Positions 46,542-56,020 of a DNA stretch of 64,000 nucleotides are shown here, one piece after another; the first letter of the stretch is position 1, and the number at the start of each line of letters is the position of its first letter. The DNA lies in NCBI GenBank assembly GCA_023957385.1, contig JAMLGZ010000001.1, positions 2,466,923 to 2,530,922 on the forward strand, written 5' to 3'. Below the pieces are notes generated by a model. The model was not told the DNA's origin. It searched no databases and saw only the letters and a list, made by a program, of their open reading frames with translations. The stretch comes from Brumimicrobium sp. GTDB lineage: Bacteria > Bacteroidota > Bacteroidia > Flavobacteriales_D > Crocinitomicaceae. Position numbers and translations under genes: made by a program.

Positions 46542-47387
46542 ATGAAAAATCAAATGAAAAAAATGTTCACAAAACTACCTTGGATGCTAGTCGGTAGCTT
46601 ACTATTAATTACTTGTGCTCACAATGATAATATTTCTGAAAATGAAAATTTACTTGACACACTTGTAACAGGAACAACTGATAATATTGAGGAATTTATT
46701 GATTTCCCCTCGAACATTAGGATGATACTTCCCACACAATATCGCAAAGAAGGTACAGGGTATCCTAGAGATGTCGAAGGAAACTCTTGGTTAGAATTCT
46801 ACAAGGACAAAAAATCAAAACAATGGAAGATAGGGGAAGCCAAACTGAATACCTCATACGGTTTTGATGAATGTGTAGGGTTAGATATAATGATTATTAA
46901 ATCACAGCATGAAAACGCCATCTTCTTCTTTACACCATTTTCCGGATTAAGTGAGGAATTAGTTACGCTCATTGAAGATAAAAACTTATATCCTACCCAG
47001 CAATTAGATATCCTACTAAATGGGCAAAAATTTGAATTCTCAGCACAAGGAAATGTTCTCAATGAAGAAACAGGAAAACCATTCACACAGGATGAAATTA
47101 AAGAGAGGTCAGAGGCTGATTGGGTTGGCTCCACTATTCAAGAATATAGTATCCAATATACCACAAACGAAGGTGTTTTTTCTTTAGTCAAAATTCCACT
47201 TCTGGAAGGTTCTGATCCTAACATTGTATGGATTGGAGATATGAATGGAGATGGTATTCCAGATCTCATTCTTAACGCCCCTTCATTCTATGAAGGAGAA
47301 CATACTTACTTCTTCCTTTCAGATCCAACTGACAAGGATGAGCCAATTAAAATGGTGAGTGAGGCAGAAGTAATGAATGACTGCTAA
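46542..47387 (+). CDS. Putative lipoprotein with FG-GAP-like segment
   Basis: The 281-residue product has a lipobox LLITC (Cys25; the start may be Met5 or Met8). Near the C-terminus is GDMNGDGIPDLILNAPS, a calcium-binding FG-GAP/EF-hand-like sequence. The rest is unknown. It is the fifth gene of the cluster, 23 bases after the DUF4431-like gene. Confidence 0.7.
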   Translation: MKNQMKKMFTKLPWMLVGSLLLITCAHNDNISENENLLDTLVTGTTDNIEEFIDFPSNIRMILPTQYRKEGTGYPRDVEGNSWLEFYKDKKSKQWKIGEAKLNTSYGFDECVGLDIMIIKSQHENAIFFFTPFSGLSEELVTLIEDKNLYPTQQLDILLNGQKFEFSAQGNVLNEETGKPFTQDEIKERSEADWVGSTIQEYSIQYTTNEGVFSLVKIPLLEGSDPNIVWIGDMNGDGIPDLILNAPSFYEGEHTYFFLSDPTDKDEPIKMVSEAEVMNDC

Positions 47388-47400
47388 AAAATTTTGAGCC

Positions 47401-47448
47401 ATCCCCTATTTTGGGGGTTTACATTTTTGTAATGACTATTTACTTTTG
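47401..47448 (+). promoter_or_regulatory. Regulon promoter (d): ATCCC-N8-GGGGT palindrome and -7 box
   Basis: ATCCCCTATTTTGGGGGT at 47401-47418 has one mismatch to the shared palindrome. The -7 box TACTTTTG is at 47441-47448, centre-to-box distance 31.5 bp. It drives the operon of the barrel, giant and fibronectin-like proteins. Confidence 0.7.
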
Positions 47449-47489
47449 TTTTGAAATATTACATATAAACTAACATAATTGACATACTA

Positions 47490-49205
47490 TTGAAAGCACA
47501 CTTTATTTATATCATACTTACCTCATTATTACTACTTCCTGTCTCTACTTTTGCACAAGATTTAGAGAATATAAAAAATGAGAAATCTTTTGAAATTCAT
47601 GGAACAGTAGGAGCTGGAACTACAGTTTTCACTTCCAACTCTCCTTATCAATATCGAGATCCGTTTGCATGGAATGCCTATGCTGGACTTACCATGAAGA
47701 TTTACGGAATTGAGCTTCCATTTTCCTTCTCCATTTCTCAATTCAGTAAAAGTTATAGTCAACCTTTCACTCAATTTGGGTTGAGTCCTACTTATAAATG
47801 GGTTACACTGCACTTAGGATATAGAAGCATGACATTTTCTCGACTTATTTTTGATGGACAGAACTTCTTAGGAGGAGGAATAGAACTCAAACCCAAATGG
47901 TTTCGTTTTGGTGCTTTTGTCGGGCGTTTAAATAAAGCCATCAATGAAGATATAAGTTTAGATCATCATGTTCAACCACAATACTCTCGATTGGGTTATG
48001 GTGTGAAAATCGGCTTTGAAGAGAAATTTGGTTCTATAAACATTAACTACTTCCATGCACAAGATAAAACAAGTTCAATCAAAGAAATTAAAGACACTTT
48101 GAATCGTATTTTCCCACAAGAGAACACAGCTCTAGGGATGAATTGGTCATTTCGAATTATTAAAGTCATCTCCTTTAAAGGAGATTTTGCGTTTAGCGTA
48201 CTCAACAGAAATGTATTTTACAACCCACTAGGAACAGTTAATGAATATGAAATTCCAAAATTTCTGACTGCTTTCCAAAAAGTGAATGCAACTACTGTTT
48301 TAGGATATGCAGGTAATGCCTCATTGGGCGTAAATCTAAAATGGTTTGGACTTACTTTCGGGTACCGTAGAATTCAACCCGAATATATGTCCTTAGGAAC
48401 TCCTTATCGTGTTACAGATATAGAAGCATTTTCTGTGATTGGGAATACTTCCTTTTTCAAAAGAAAGGTCTCTCTAAATGCCTCATTTAACGGGCAGCAC
48501 AACAACCTCAACAAAGTTCTCTTATCTTCAATTCACTCGAAAGTAGGAAATCTAAACATTCAGATTAATGCCACTAATCACTGGAACATTGCTATGGGGA
48601 CTAACTTTGCACATGTCATCCAAAAAGATGGTTTAGTAAAATTATCTGACAGTATCCGCATGAATCAATTGATGGTTGCCGCTATGATTGCTCCTAGCTA
48701 CAACATCACATCTGGAACACTCCAACATTCCGTCTCCTCTTCTGTTGGCTACACTAATCTATTCGACTATAATCCTGCTACTTCTAATGATGTTCAAGGA
48801 GATAACATCAATGCCTCAGCAAATTATGGAATTCAGTTTTTACGTAAATACTTTGGTTTAAATGTCGGGCTATCTTATAACGTTTATGGTCAAAAGGCTT
48901 ATCGCTATAACTCTATTGGAACAACGATTGGCGCAAGCACACAATTATTAAAGACACACACACTCAGTTTAGGAGGGAACTTTGGGTATTTCTTCAATAA
49001 ATCCAACGGGGTGAAAGCAGGAAACAACTTTATGTTTTCAATCAACAGTGGCTATAGTGTAAAGAAACACACCTTTGGTTTGTACGCCAGTTACCTTATA
49101 TCACCACCTGTCTTACTAAATCCAATGGACAAGATTGATATTGTTCCACATTACGTAAATACTACTAATTTTTCAGCCGGGGTAAACTATAGCTTCAGCT
49201 TTTAA
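47490..49205 (+). CDS. Putative outer-membrane beta-barrel protein
   Basis: The 571-residue product has a signal peptide (cleavage near STFAQ). The mature part is a long succession of amphipathic strands rich in Gly, Tyr, Phe and Asn that ends with the aromatic YSFSF, as in outer-membrane barrels. The start is TTG. No family is recognised. It is the first gene of the operon with the giant protein (10-base gap). It could be a channel or an assembly partner for that protein. Confidence 0.75.
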   Translation: MKAHFIYIILTSLLLLPVSTFAQDLENIKNEKSFEIHGTVGAGTTVFTSNSPYQYRDPFAWNAYAGLTMKIYGIELPFSFSISQFSKSYSQPFTQFGLSPTYKWVTLHLGYRSMTFSRLIFDGQNFLGGGIELKPKWFRFGAFVGRLNKAINEDISLDHHVQPQYSRLGYGVKIGFEEKFGSININYFHAQDKTSSIKEIKDTLNRIFPQENTALGMNWSFRIIKVISFKGDFAFSVLNRNVFYNPLGTVNEYEIPKFLTAFQKVNATTVLGYAGNASLGVNLKWFGLTFGYRRIQPEYMSLGTPYRVTDIEAFSVIGNTSFFKRKVSLNASFNGQHNNLNKVLLSSIHSKVGNLNIQINATNHWNIAMGTNFAHVIQKDGLVKLSDSIRMNQLMVAAMIAPSYNITSGTLQHSVSSSVGYTNLFDYNPATSNDVQGDNINASANYGIQFLRKYFGLNVGLSYNVYGQKAYRYNSIGTTIGASTQLLKTHTLSLGGNFGYFFNKSNGVKAGNNFMFSINSGYSVKKHTFGLYASYLISPPVLLNPMDKIDIVPHYVNTTNFSAGVNYSFSF

Positions 49206-49215
49206 AAAAGACATT

Positions 49216-52200
49216 ATGAAAAAGATATTAAATTCAATCAACATGATACAGCGAATTACTCATCTAGCATTAGTATATATATTACTTTCTGCGATTTCTT
49301 TAGGATACAGTCAGAGCATCCAAATTACAACTACAGTTATACCTCCCATTTCACCTTATTTGCCGGAATTAACCGCAAAAATGCAAGGAGGTGGTGGAAA
49401 TCTATCGATTACCGATAAGTTGATCGTGACTGTGAGAAATACAACAAATGCTTATCAAGAAATTAAGATAAATGGGGCAATTGAACGTCAATATCCAGAC
49501 ATGGCTTCTATAAAACTACGCCCGGATTATCATCCTACGATGTCTATAAAGTTATTTCCACAACAACAAATCACATTAACTAAAAAACAACTAGAAGAAG
49601 CTTTTGGTCAATTCTACGAAAGTGAATTACTTTTTGATAACATTGACCTCCAAAAAATGAGACTAGACGGTGCAAATTACAAACTTCCAGAAGGAGGATA
49701 TAGAATTTGTTTTACAGCTTACGATATAGATGATAATATTAGTGCTCAACCTCTCTCCACATCTTTTGGTTCAAACTGCGCTATGTTTAATGTTTGTTAT
49801 TCTATTGCTGCCTCCCAGTTCACATCTCCTTGGACTTCTTATGTAGATGACGCATATTTTCAGGATTTCACTCCTTTTACGAATCAAATCAGGTTCGATT
49901 GGAGTACTCCTGCAACCACTTGTAATTTTGCAACTGGCTTAGTTAACTATCATTTTGAGATTCGCAAATTAATGCCCGGACAAGCTATAAGCGACTATAA
50001 CTATGCGCCTATTGTTTATCAAACAGATCCTTATGGTCCAGAATCTTATCCAAACTACACAATTATCAATATGGATTTACATCCTAATGTACTCGAGAAT
50101 GGACAAAAATATATGGCGCGGGTAAAAGCAACTCTAAACATACCACCAAACAGTCCTGTCGAAATTGTAAACAATGGATATAGTGAAATTCTTACTTTCA
50201 CTTATAGAACAAGCAATGATGAGACACCTGGAGAAGTTGCTCCTCCCACTCCACTTCCTATGACAATTGATGTTTCCAATGTATGTCCCGATATCCCAGG
50301 AATTAACGACGCCTCTCCTATTTTTTCGGGAAATTTAGTTGAAGGTGATGAAGTTAGAATAGGAGCATTTACTATGATTGTGAAAAGTGCCACTAAGAAT
50401 GGAGATAAATACACAGGAAAAGGAGAAATAAAATGGAAACCTTATGGTGCTCAACTTTTACTCGCAGTTAACTTTACTGATATAAAGATTAACCAAGATA
50501 AAGAATTAATAGAAGGTTCTGCATTAACCACATGGGATAAATCACTTCCCGGTGATGAGAAATTCTTAAATATGGATTTAGGTGGTTTCATGAATAATAT
50601 GGGAAATCTTCAAGAAGACTATTTTGATCCTATCAATCAAAAAATAAATCAAGTTGGTCATTATTTACACCAATTAACAGGAAGCGCTCCGGTTGATTTT
50701 CCACTAGGACTAAACAATCAAGAATTGGGGAACTCAAATATGACATTAGCCATCATGGGAATTGCCTTTACCAAGGAAGGAACTGATATGCGCATGCTGT
50801 TTAATCTTAATATGCCTGATGCTGGTGTTGCCAATCAATGGTTGTCTTTAGCTGGTGCCAAATTCTGTATCAAACCTGATGGTTTCTCTTTCTCAAATGG
50901 ATTATTGTTTTTACCATCAGACCGTACTATTAATCTAGGAGGGGAAACATTTACCTTACATGGAGCTCAAAGCTCAGATAATACGTTCGAATCTATAGAT
51001 ACTACGGCTACAACTTACCTAAAATGGACAGCAAGCAATGGATTGGACAAGATTTTTGTCAAAGCAGATGTTACGTTACCAAACGAATTGAAGGCTGTAG
51101 ATCCCGACACACATGAACCAACAGGTGAAAAAGTGAAATTAGTTGCTACTTTCTCTTTTAAGAAATGGGACAATTGGATAGCTAGTTTAAGCACGAATGC
51201 TCCATTTGAGATCGATGGATTAGATGGTTTTATAATTAATCCTACTAAAGGAATTTATTATGACCACTCTGCAACTACTAATCCTGCACCAATTAATAAT
51301 CTCAGCAGCTCAAGTGATAAATGGCCAACAAATGATGCTACACATACTTTTAAGGGTAAAAACAACACTTATCAAGGGTTCTACATGGAAGAATTAGTAA
51401 TGACTCTCCCTAATACTTTAGTCAAACCAGAATCTGGGACTATGCCAACTATATCTTTCAACAATCTATTCATCAATGGAGAAAATGGGTTATGGGCTTC
51501 TATTCAAGCGAATAATCTTTTGAAAAAAGGATATATTGGAGATGATAAAAATAGTGGCTGGGGGGCATCTATAGATGTTATCTCTATTCCAATAAAGAAC
51601 TCCCTGCCTCAATCAGCTACTATGACAGGGAAATTAAAATTACCAGTTAGCAAGGATGAACTTGGATATACTTGTAATTTAAGTATCTCTTCCGAAGGAG
51701 TTGGATTTGAATTTGCCGTTGGTACTACTACAGATTATAACATTAAAATGTGGGCTGCAAGTTTAAAACTTCAGCCTAATACCAATATCAGCATTTCGAA
51801 GCAACCAGGAAAAAGTACTGTCTTAGCTGCAAATATTAGTGCTAAAATGGACATTACTGTAAGCGAGCAATCACCTCGATTAGCATTTACAGCATTGACT
51901 ATTGAGAATATGGTAATCGCCAATAGAAATCCAACTACCAATGAAAATAAATTCTATTTTGATCCAGGAAATATTCAATTTGGTTTATTGAATGCTCTTC
52001 CTCCTTCCACTTCAACAGGTTATTTCAATCCATACTATGAAGAAGAAAGGGATTTTAATAATGCTGCACCTGAGTATTTGCTTGCTAGTGGTCCTTCTGC
52101 TCCGGCATACTTCCCTGCAGGAGGTGGAGGTAGTACAAGCTCCGAGCCTGTTGCAGGTTCAAACATATCAGGATTTGGAGTGCTCTTGAAAAATTTTGCT

Positions 52201-55200
52201 CCAGTCATAGATATGCTTGACGATAGAAAAATTGGCTTCAAGTTTACTGTGGGACTTAACTTAGGATTTGGGCCTGTTAAATTAAATAATGAAACAACTC
52301 TTGCTATTTACGGTCAATTAAAGGATTTAAAAAATCCTCCTACAAATTTCGAATTAGATGTTAAGAAAATTACTATAGATGGAGATTTTGGACCTGTTAA
52401 AGTAAAAGGTGAACTTGAATTCCGAAAGAAAGATGCAACATGGGGAGACGGTATTCTTGGAAATTGTAAAGTAGCCTTTCCTCCCGGGATTAACATCGAT
52501 GCAGACATTGTTTTCGGACAAGTAAACAATTATTCATATTATGGGTTTGGGGCAAGTGTTTATAGTGCAGCTGGTTTAATTCCTATCGGACCTGTAGTAA
52601 TTACTGGTTTTGGAGGTGGTTTTTACAATAACATAAAATTAACTACTACCGAGGCATCTGGAACAACTCCTGGAAAAGTCACTATGACGCCAGAATCTGG
52701 AGCAATGACTTTCAAAGCTTCTGTTTCATTGTCATATTTAAGTGCCACTGTAATGAAAGCCACTGCCACTTTAACTACTTCAATTTCAGGAAGTGGAGGG
52801 ATCTCTATGATGCAGATTAAAGGAAATGCTGATTTTATATCTGCTGGAGGTAAAGATGATGAAGGGATTGTCAATGCTAAAATCGATATGACGTATGATT
52901 TTGAGCATGATGTATTTGATTTATATGCAAAAGTCACAGCTGGGGTAGGCTCAGTCAAAAGTGGAACAGAAGATGGATTATCTATGGCTGGACCTTCCAT
53001 GTCTATCCCTATTTGGATGCATGCTGGGTACAATCAAGGTGTAAAACCTGCAAATGAGACATTAGAACAACAAAAAGCAAGACAAAATAATAAAAAGAAT
53101 TTCGATTTCTGGCTATATGTTGGAAGACCCGACAAAGGTGCAGATACAAAAGGAAATCCTTTTGAAAAGATTGAGGTAACACTCATGAAATTGAATACGC
53201 CTTTCCTAAAAGTAGATATTGGTGGTAGTGCATACTTCTGTATAGGATCTGAGCTCCCTCCTTTCCCTGCCTTACCTAGTGTGGTCACAAATGCATTACA
53301 AATGAATAACAATAAAGACACATATAACAACTCTGTACTGAGTAAAATAAAAAATGGCGCTGGGTTTATGTTTGGTGCTGAAATCCATGGAAGCATTAAT
53401 GCTAGTATCGCAATCTTTTACTTGGATATTGCAGCAACATTAGGATTTGACGTTGCCTTAAAGCATTACACGAGCAATCCATGTGGCAATACTCCTATCG
53501 GATTAGAAGGATGGTATGCAAATGGTCAGTTATATGCATATTTCTCAGCTGATGCAGGTTTTGAAATAGATTTATGGTTTTGGTCTGGGAAAGTATCTCT
53601 CGTTAAGTTAAGTCTTGGAGCTGTCTTACAAGCTGGACTACCTAACCCAACATGGGCTGAAGGAAGAATTCGAATCACGGGGGAAGTATTAGGTGGATTG
53701 ATTCGTATCAATACGGGATGTGACTTTGCGATAAACAAGGAACAGAAATGTGAGGTAAAAGGAAATCCCCTAGATGATATCGAAATGATTACAGAAGTAG
53801 GTCCCGCTGGAGATGAAGTAGATATTTTTGCATATCCGTACGTGGTTTTCTCTATGCCAATGATGCCGGCTGAAAGTATTTCTACCCCAAGTAAAATTGT
53901 AAAACTAGAAGTAGATGAACACACAACACGATCTTATAAATTCTTTATTAAAGAAACTTCTGTAAGATATGCGAGTGGTTCAAAATATGAAAAAGAAGTA
54001 CCTGGTATAACAACTTCCTTAAGTCCTGATGGATATACTTTAACTTTAATCAAAACTAAAGCATTTGATAAGAAAACTAAATTTAATATCTATGTTAAAT
54101 GCGGTGCATTAGAATTAAAGAATGGACAATGGAAAACACCTACAGGCTTTACTAATACGACTAAATATCCTGAAGGATTTGTTCAAGACTCCTTATTGAC
54201 TATAATGAGTGGTAATGCGCCTGATAGTATTTCAGAAAAAAATATTGCATATTCCTATCCTGTATTAGGCCAACGTTACTTACTAAAGAATGAATTCAAC
54301 CGAAAAGGAGTTGTTCGTATCTTCCAATGGGTTGATGATTATTTTGAACTAGAAGGAAAAACACCTAAATATATGGTTGATTATGTTTCAATGGATGGAA
54401 CTTCTACCTTTAGTACACCGTTTACCCCAAATATTGTAAATGGAACTATGGACTTCACGATACCGTCAGGTCTCCAAAATGGAAAACAATATATGGTATA
54501 TTTTACAGTACAAGATGCTAATTATGCATCAACATCTGGAACAAAAACCACTAAAACAAGGGATATTGATTTATTAAAAAAATCTTCTATATCACCAGGG
54601 GATTTAAGTAGCGGAGTAAAAATACCTATAGGTCCACTTTATCCTAAAATGCCAACCTCTGGTTTTAGTACACAAGTTGATAATGTAACTAAAGAACAAG
54701 ATTCCATCATGTTACTTGGTCATGCATCATCTACCTTCCAGCCCACAAGTGGCCGTATTATATATATGACTACATTTGGTGTAAGTCAGTACAATACTTT
54801 TAAAGCTAAAATGGAATCTTACGGAAATACTTGCTATACGTCAGAGGGTACTAAATACACCTCTTCGGTAAGAAAATTTGATATCTCAAAATTTGAGGAT
54901 AATGGCAAAAAATATACAGGAAATATTTGGGCGCCATATCAAGATTTTTCATATTATGATTATAACATAGATTTAGACCAAGGTCCTGAAGGTTTTGACA
55001 TATTCGAGGTGCGCGGTCAAGAGAGAGTATTGGTAGGAGGAGTACACTATATTGTTCCGCCTTTATTCCAAGCTGGAATCAAAAAAGAGGAAAGTTTAAC
55101 AAATGACTTACAGATGAAGAAGTCTATTTATAATCCTATAAAGTCAACATTCCAATACACATATTATGACAATTATGCTAATTTTGGCTATCCACAAAAT

Positions 55201-56004
55201 CGAGAGGACATCTCTAACGGACAGTGGCCTAAATATGCATTTACATTTGAGAAAACTATCATTAATCAACCTTATTCCTTAAAGAATTCTAGTTATAGTT
55301 CTAATTCTAGTTCTAATTCTAATATTTATTTATTCTTACCATTTGAAACTAAGAATCTGGTAATGACGTTTACACGAGATAAGATGTACGCTGAAGATTA
55401 CGCTTTATTGAAAAAAGCAGCATGGTGTTTTTATTTTTTAAAACCTGACATAGATTTGATAAATACTTTACATCAAACTTTTGATTTAGGATTCTGGTTT
55501 AACTATTATTACAACCTTAAGGGGGTGCCACTAAGTGATGCAGTGGATCTTGCTTTCTTAAAAGTACAGAAACAAGATTTAGAGTTTCAACAAATGTTAA
55601 ATGACTGGAGAGTTCTAGCAACTGGAAATGGTGGTGCTTCATTTAAAATACCGGCAGGTAAAGAAATGGCTTTCTGGGGACTTGATAGCAACTTCAAGAC
55701 TTACTATGAAAACATAGCAATTAGAATGAGAGGATTTGCTACTATGTTTTTCACTCCATTTAATACTGCACAAAACAGAACGATTGAGTTTACGTATGGC
55801 TATAATAGCCTTGATACTCGTTGGTTTAACAATGGGCTATATCCAAATGGAGAATTTAAAAGCACATTATATCCTATCGTAGATTTATACAAAGTGAAAG
55901 TAACGAAACCAATGAAAAAAAATCTTCAAATTGTTGGACTAGATGCTCCCCCTAATGCAGGAAATCAATCAGGAACGTTCCATCCCATTATTATTGGGTT
56001 TTAA
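49216..56004 (+). CDS. Giant exported protein, unknown function
   Basis: The 2262-residue product has a signal peptide (residues ~1-33). Its first ~200 residues (TTTVIPPISPYLPELTAKM, then LPEGGYRICFTAYDIDDN) resemble the N-terminal TANFOR-type domain of giant Bacteroidota proteins; this is a tentative match. The middle is Gly-rich and strand-rich, with long amphipathic beta segments such as ITIDGDFGPVKVKGELEF at about residues 1050-1080. A Ser/Asn low-complexity stretch lies near residue 2030. No C-terminal sorting domain was seen, so its route to the surface is unclear. A large surface or cell-envelope structure is the best guess. Confidence 0.75.
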   Translation: MKKILNSINMIQRITHLALVYILLSAISLGYSQSIQITTTVIPPISPYLPELTAKMQGGGGNLSITDKLIVTVRNTTNAYQEIKINGAIERQYPDMASIKLRPDYHPTMSIKLFPQQQITLTKKQLEEAFGQFYESELLFDNIDLQKMRLDGANYKLPEGGYRICFTAYDIDDNISAQPLSTSFGSNCAMFNVCYSIAASQFTSPWTSYVDDAYFQDFTPFTNQIRFDWSTPATTCNFATGLVNYHFEIRKLMPGQAISDYNYAPIVYQTDPYGPESYPNYTIINMDLHPNVLENGQKYMARVKATLNIPPNSPVEIVNNGYSEILTFTYRTSNDETPGEVAPPTPLPMTIDVSNVCPDIPGINDASPIFSGNLVEGDEVRIGAFTMIVKSATKNGDKYTGKGEIKWKPYGAQLLLAVNFTDIKINQDKELIEGSALTTWDKSLPGDEKFLNMDLGGFMNNMGNLQEDYFDPINQKINQVGHYLHQLTGSAPVDFPLGLNNQELGNSNMTLAIMGIAFTKEGTDMRMLFNLNMPDAGVANQWLSLAGAKFCIKPDGFSFSNGLLFLPSDRTINLGGETFTLHGAQSSDNTFESIDTTATTYLKWTASNGLDKIFVKADVTLPNELKAVDPDTHEPTGEKVKLVATFSFKKWDNWIASLSTNAPFEIDGLDGFIINPTKGIYYDHSATTNPAPINNLSSSSDKWPTNDATHTFKGKNNTYQGFYMEELVMTLPNTLVKPESGTMPTISFNNLFINGENGLWASIQANNLLKKGYIGDDKNSGWGASIDVISIPIKNSLPQSATMTGKLKLPVSKDELGYTCNLSISSEGVGFEFAVGTTTDYNIKMWAASLKLQPNTNISISKQPGKSTVLAANISAKMDITVSEQSPRLAFTALTIENMVIANRNPTTNENKFYFDPGNIQFGLLNALPPSTSTGYFNPYYEEERDFNNAAPEYLLASGPSAPAYFPAGGGGSTSSEPVAGSNISGFGVLLKNFAPVIDMLDDRKIGFKFTVGLNLGFGPVKLNNETTLAIYGQLKDLKNPPTNFELDVKKITIDGDFGPVKVKGELEFRKKDATWGDGILGNCKVAFPPGINIDADIVFGQVNNYSYYGFGASVYSAAGLIPIGPVVITGFGGGFYNNIKLTTTEASGTTPGKVTMTPESGAMTFKASVSLSYLSATVMKATATLTTSISGSGGISMMQIKGNADFISAGGKDDEGIVNAKIDMTYDFEHDVFDLYAKVTAGVGSVKSGTEDGLSMAGPSMSIPIWMHAGYNQGVKPANETLEQQKARQNNKKNFDFWLYVGRPDKGADTKGNPFEKIEVTLMKLNTPFLKVDIGGSAYFCIGSELPPFPALPSVVTNALQMNNNKDTYNNSVLSKIKNGAGFMFGAEIHGSINASIAIFYLDIAATLGFDVALKHYTSNPCGNTPIGLEGWYANGQLYAYFSADAGFEIDLWFWSGKVSLVKLSLGAVLQAGLPNPTWAEGRIRITGEVLGGLIRINTGCDFAINKEQKCEVKGNPLDDIEMITEVGPAGDEVDIFAYPYVVFSMPMMPAESISTPSKIVKLEVDEHTTRSYKFFIKETSVRYASGSKYEKEVPGITTSLSPDGYTLTLIKTKAFDKKTKFNIYVKCGALELKNGQWKTPTGFTNTTKYPEGFVQDSLLTIMSGNAPDSISEKNIAYSYPVLGQRYLLKNEFNRKGVVRIFQWVDDYFELEGKTPKYMVDYVSMDGTSTFSTPFTPNIVNGTMDFTIPSGLQNGKQYMVYFTVQDANYASTSGTKTTKTRDIDLLKKSSISPGDLSSGVKIPIGPLYPKMPTSGFSTQVDNVTKEQDSIMLLGHASSTFQPTSGRIIYMTTFGVSQYNTFKAKMESYGNTCYTSEGTKYTSSVRKFDISKFEDNGKKYTGNIWAPYQDFSYYDYNIDLDQGPEGFDIFEVRGQERVLVGGVHYIVPPLFQAGIKKEESLTNDLQMKKSIYNPIKSTFQYTYYDNYANFGYPQNREDISNGQWPKYAFTFEKTIINQPYSLKNSSYSSNSSSNSNIYLFLPFETKNLVMTFTRDKMYAEDYALLKKAAWCFYFLKPDIDLINTLHQTFDLGFWFNYYYNLKGVPLSDAVDLAFLKVQKQDLEFQQMLNDWRVLATGNGGASFKIPAGKEMAFWGLDSNFKTYYENIAIRMRGFATMFFTPFNTAQNRTIEFTYGYNSLDTRWFNNGLYPNGEFKSTLYPIVDLYKVKVTKPMKKNLQIVGLDAPPNAGNQSGTFHPIIIGF

Positions 56005-56020
56005 ATAAAAATAAAAAATT

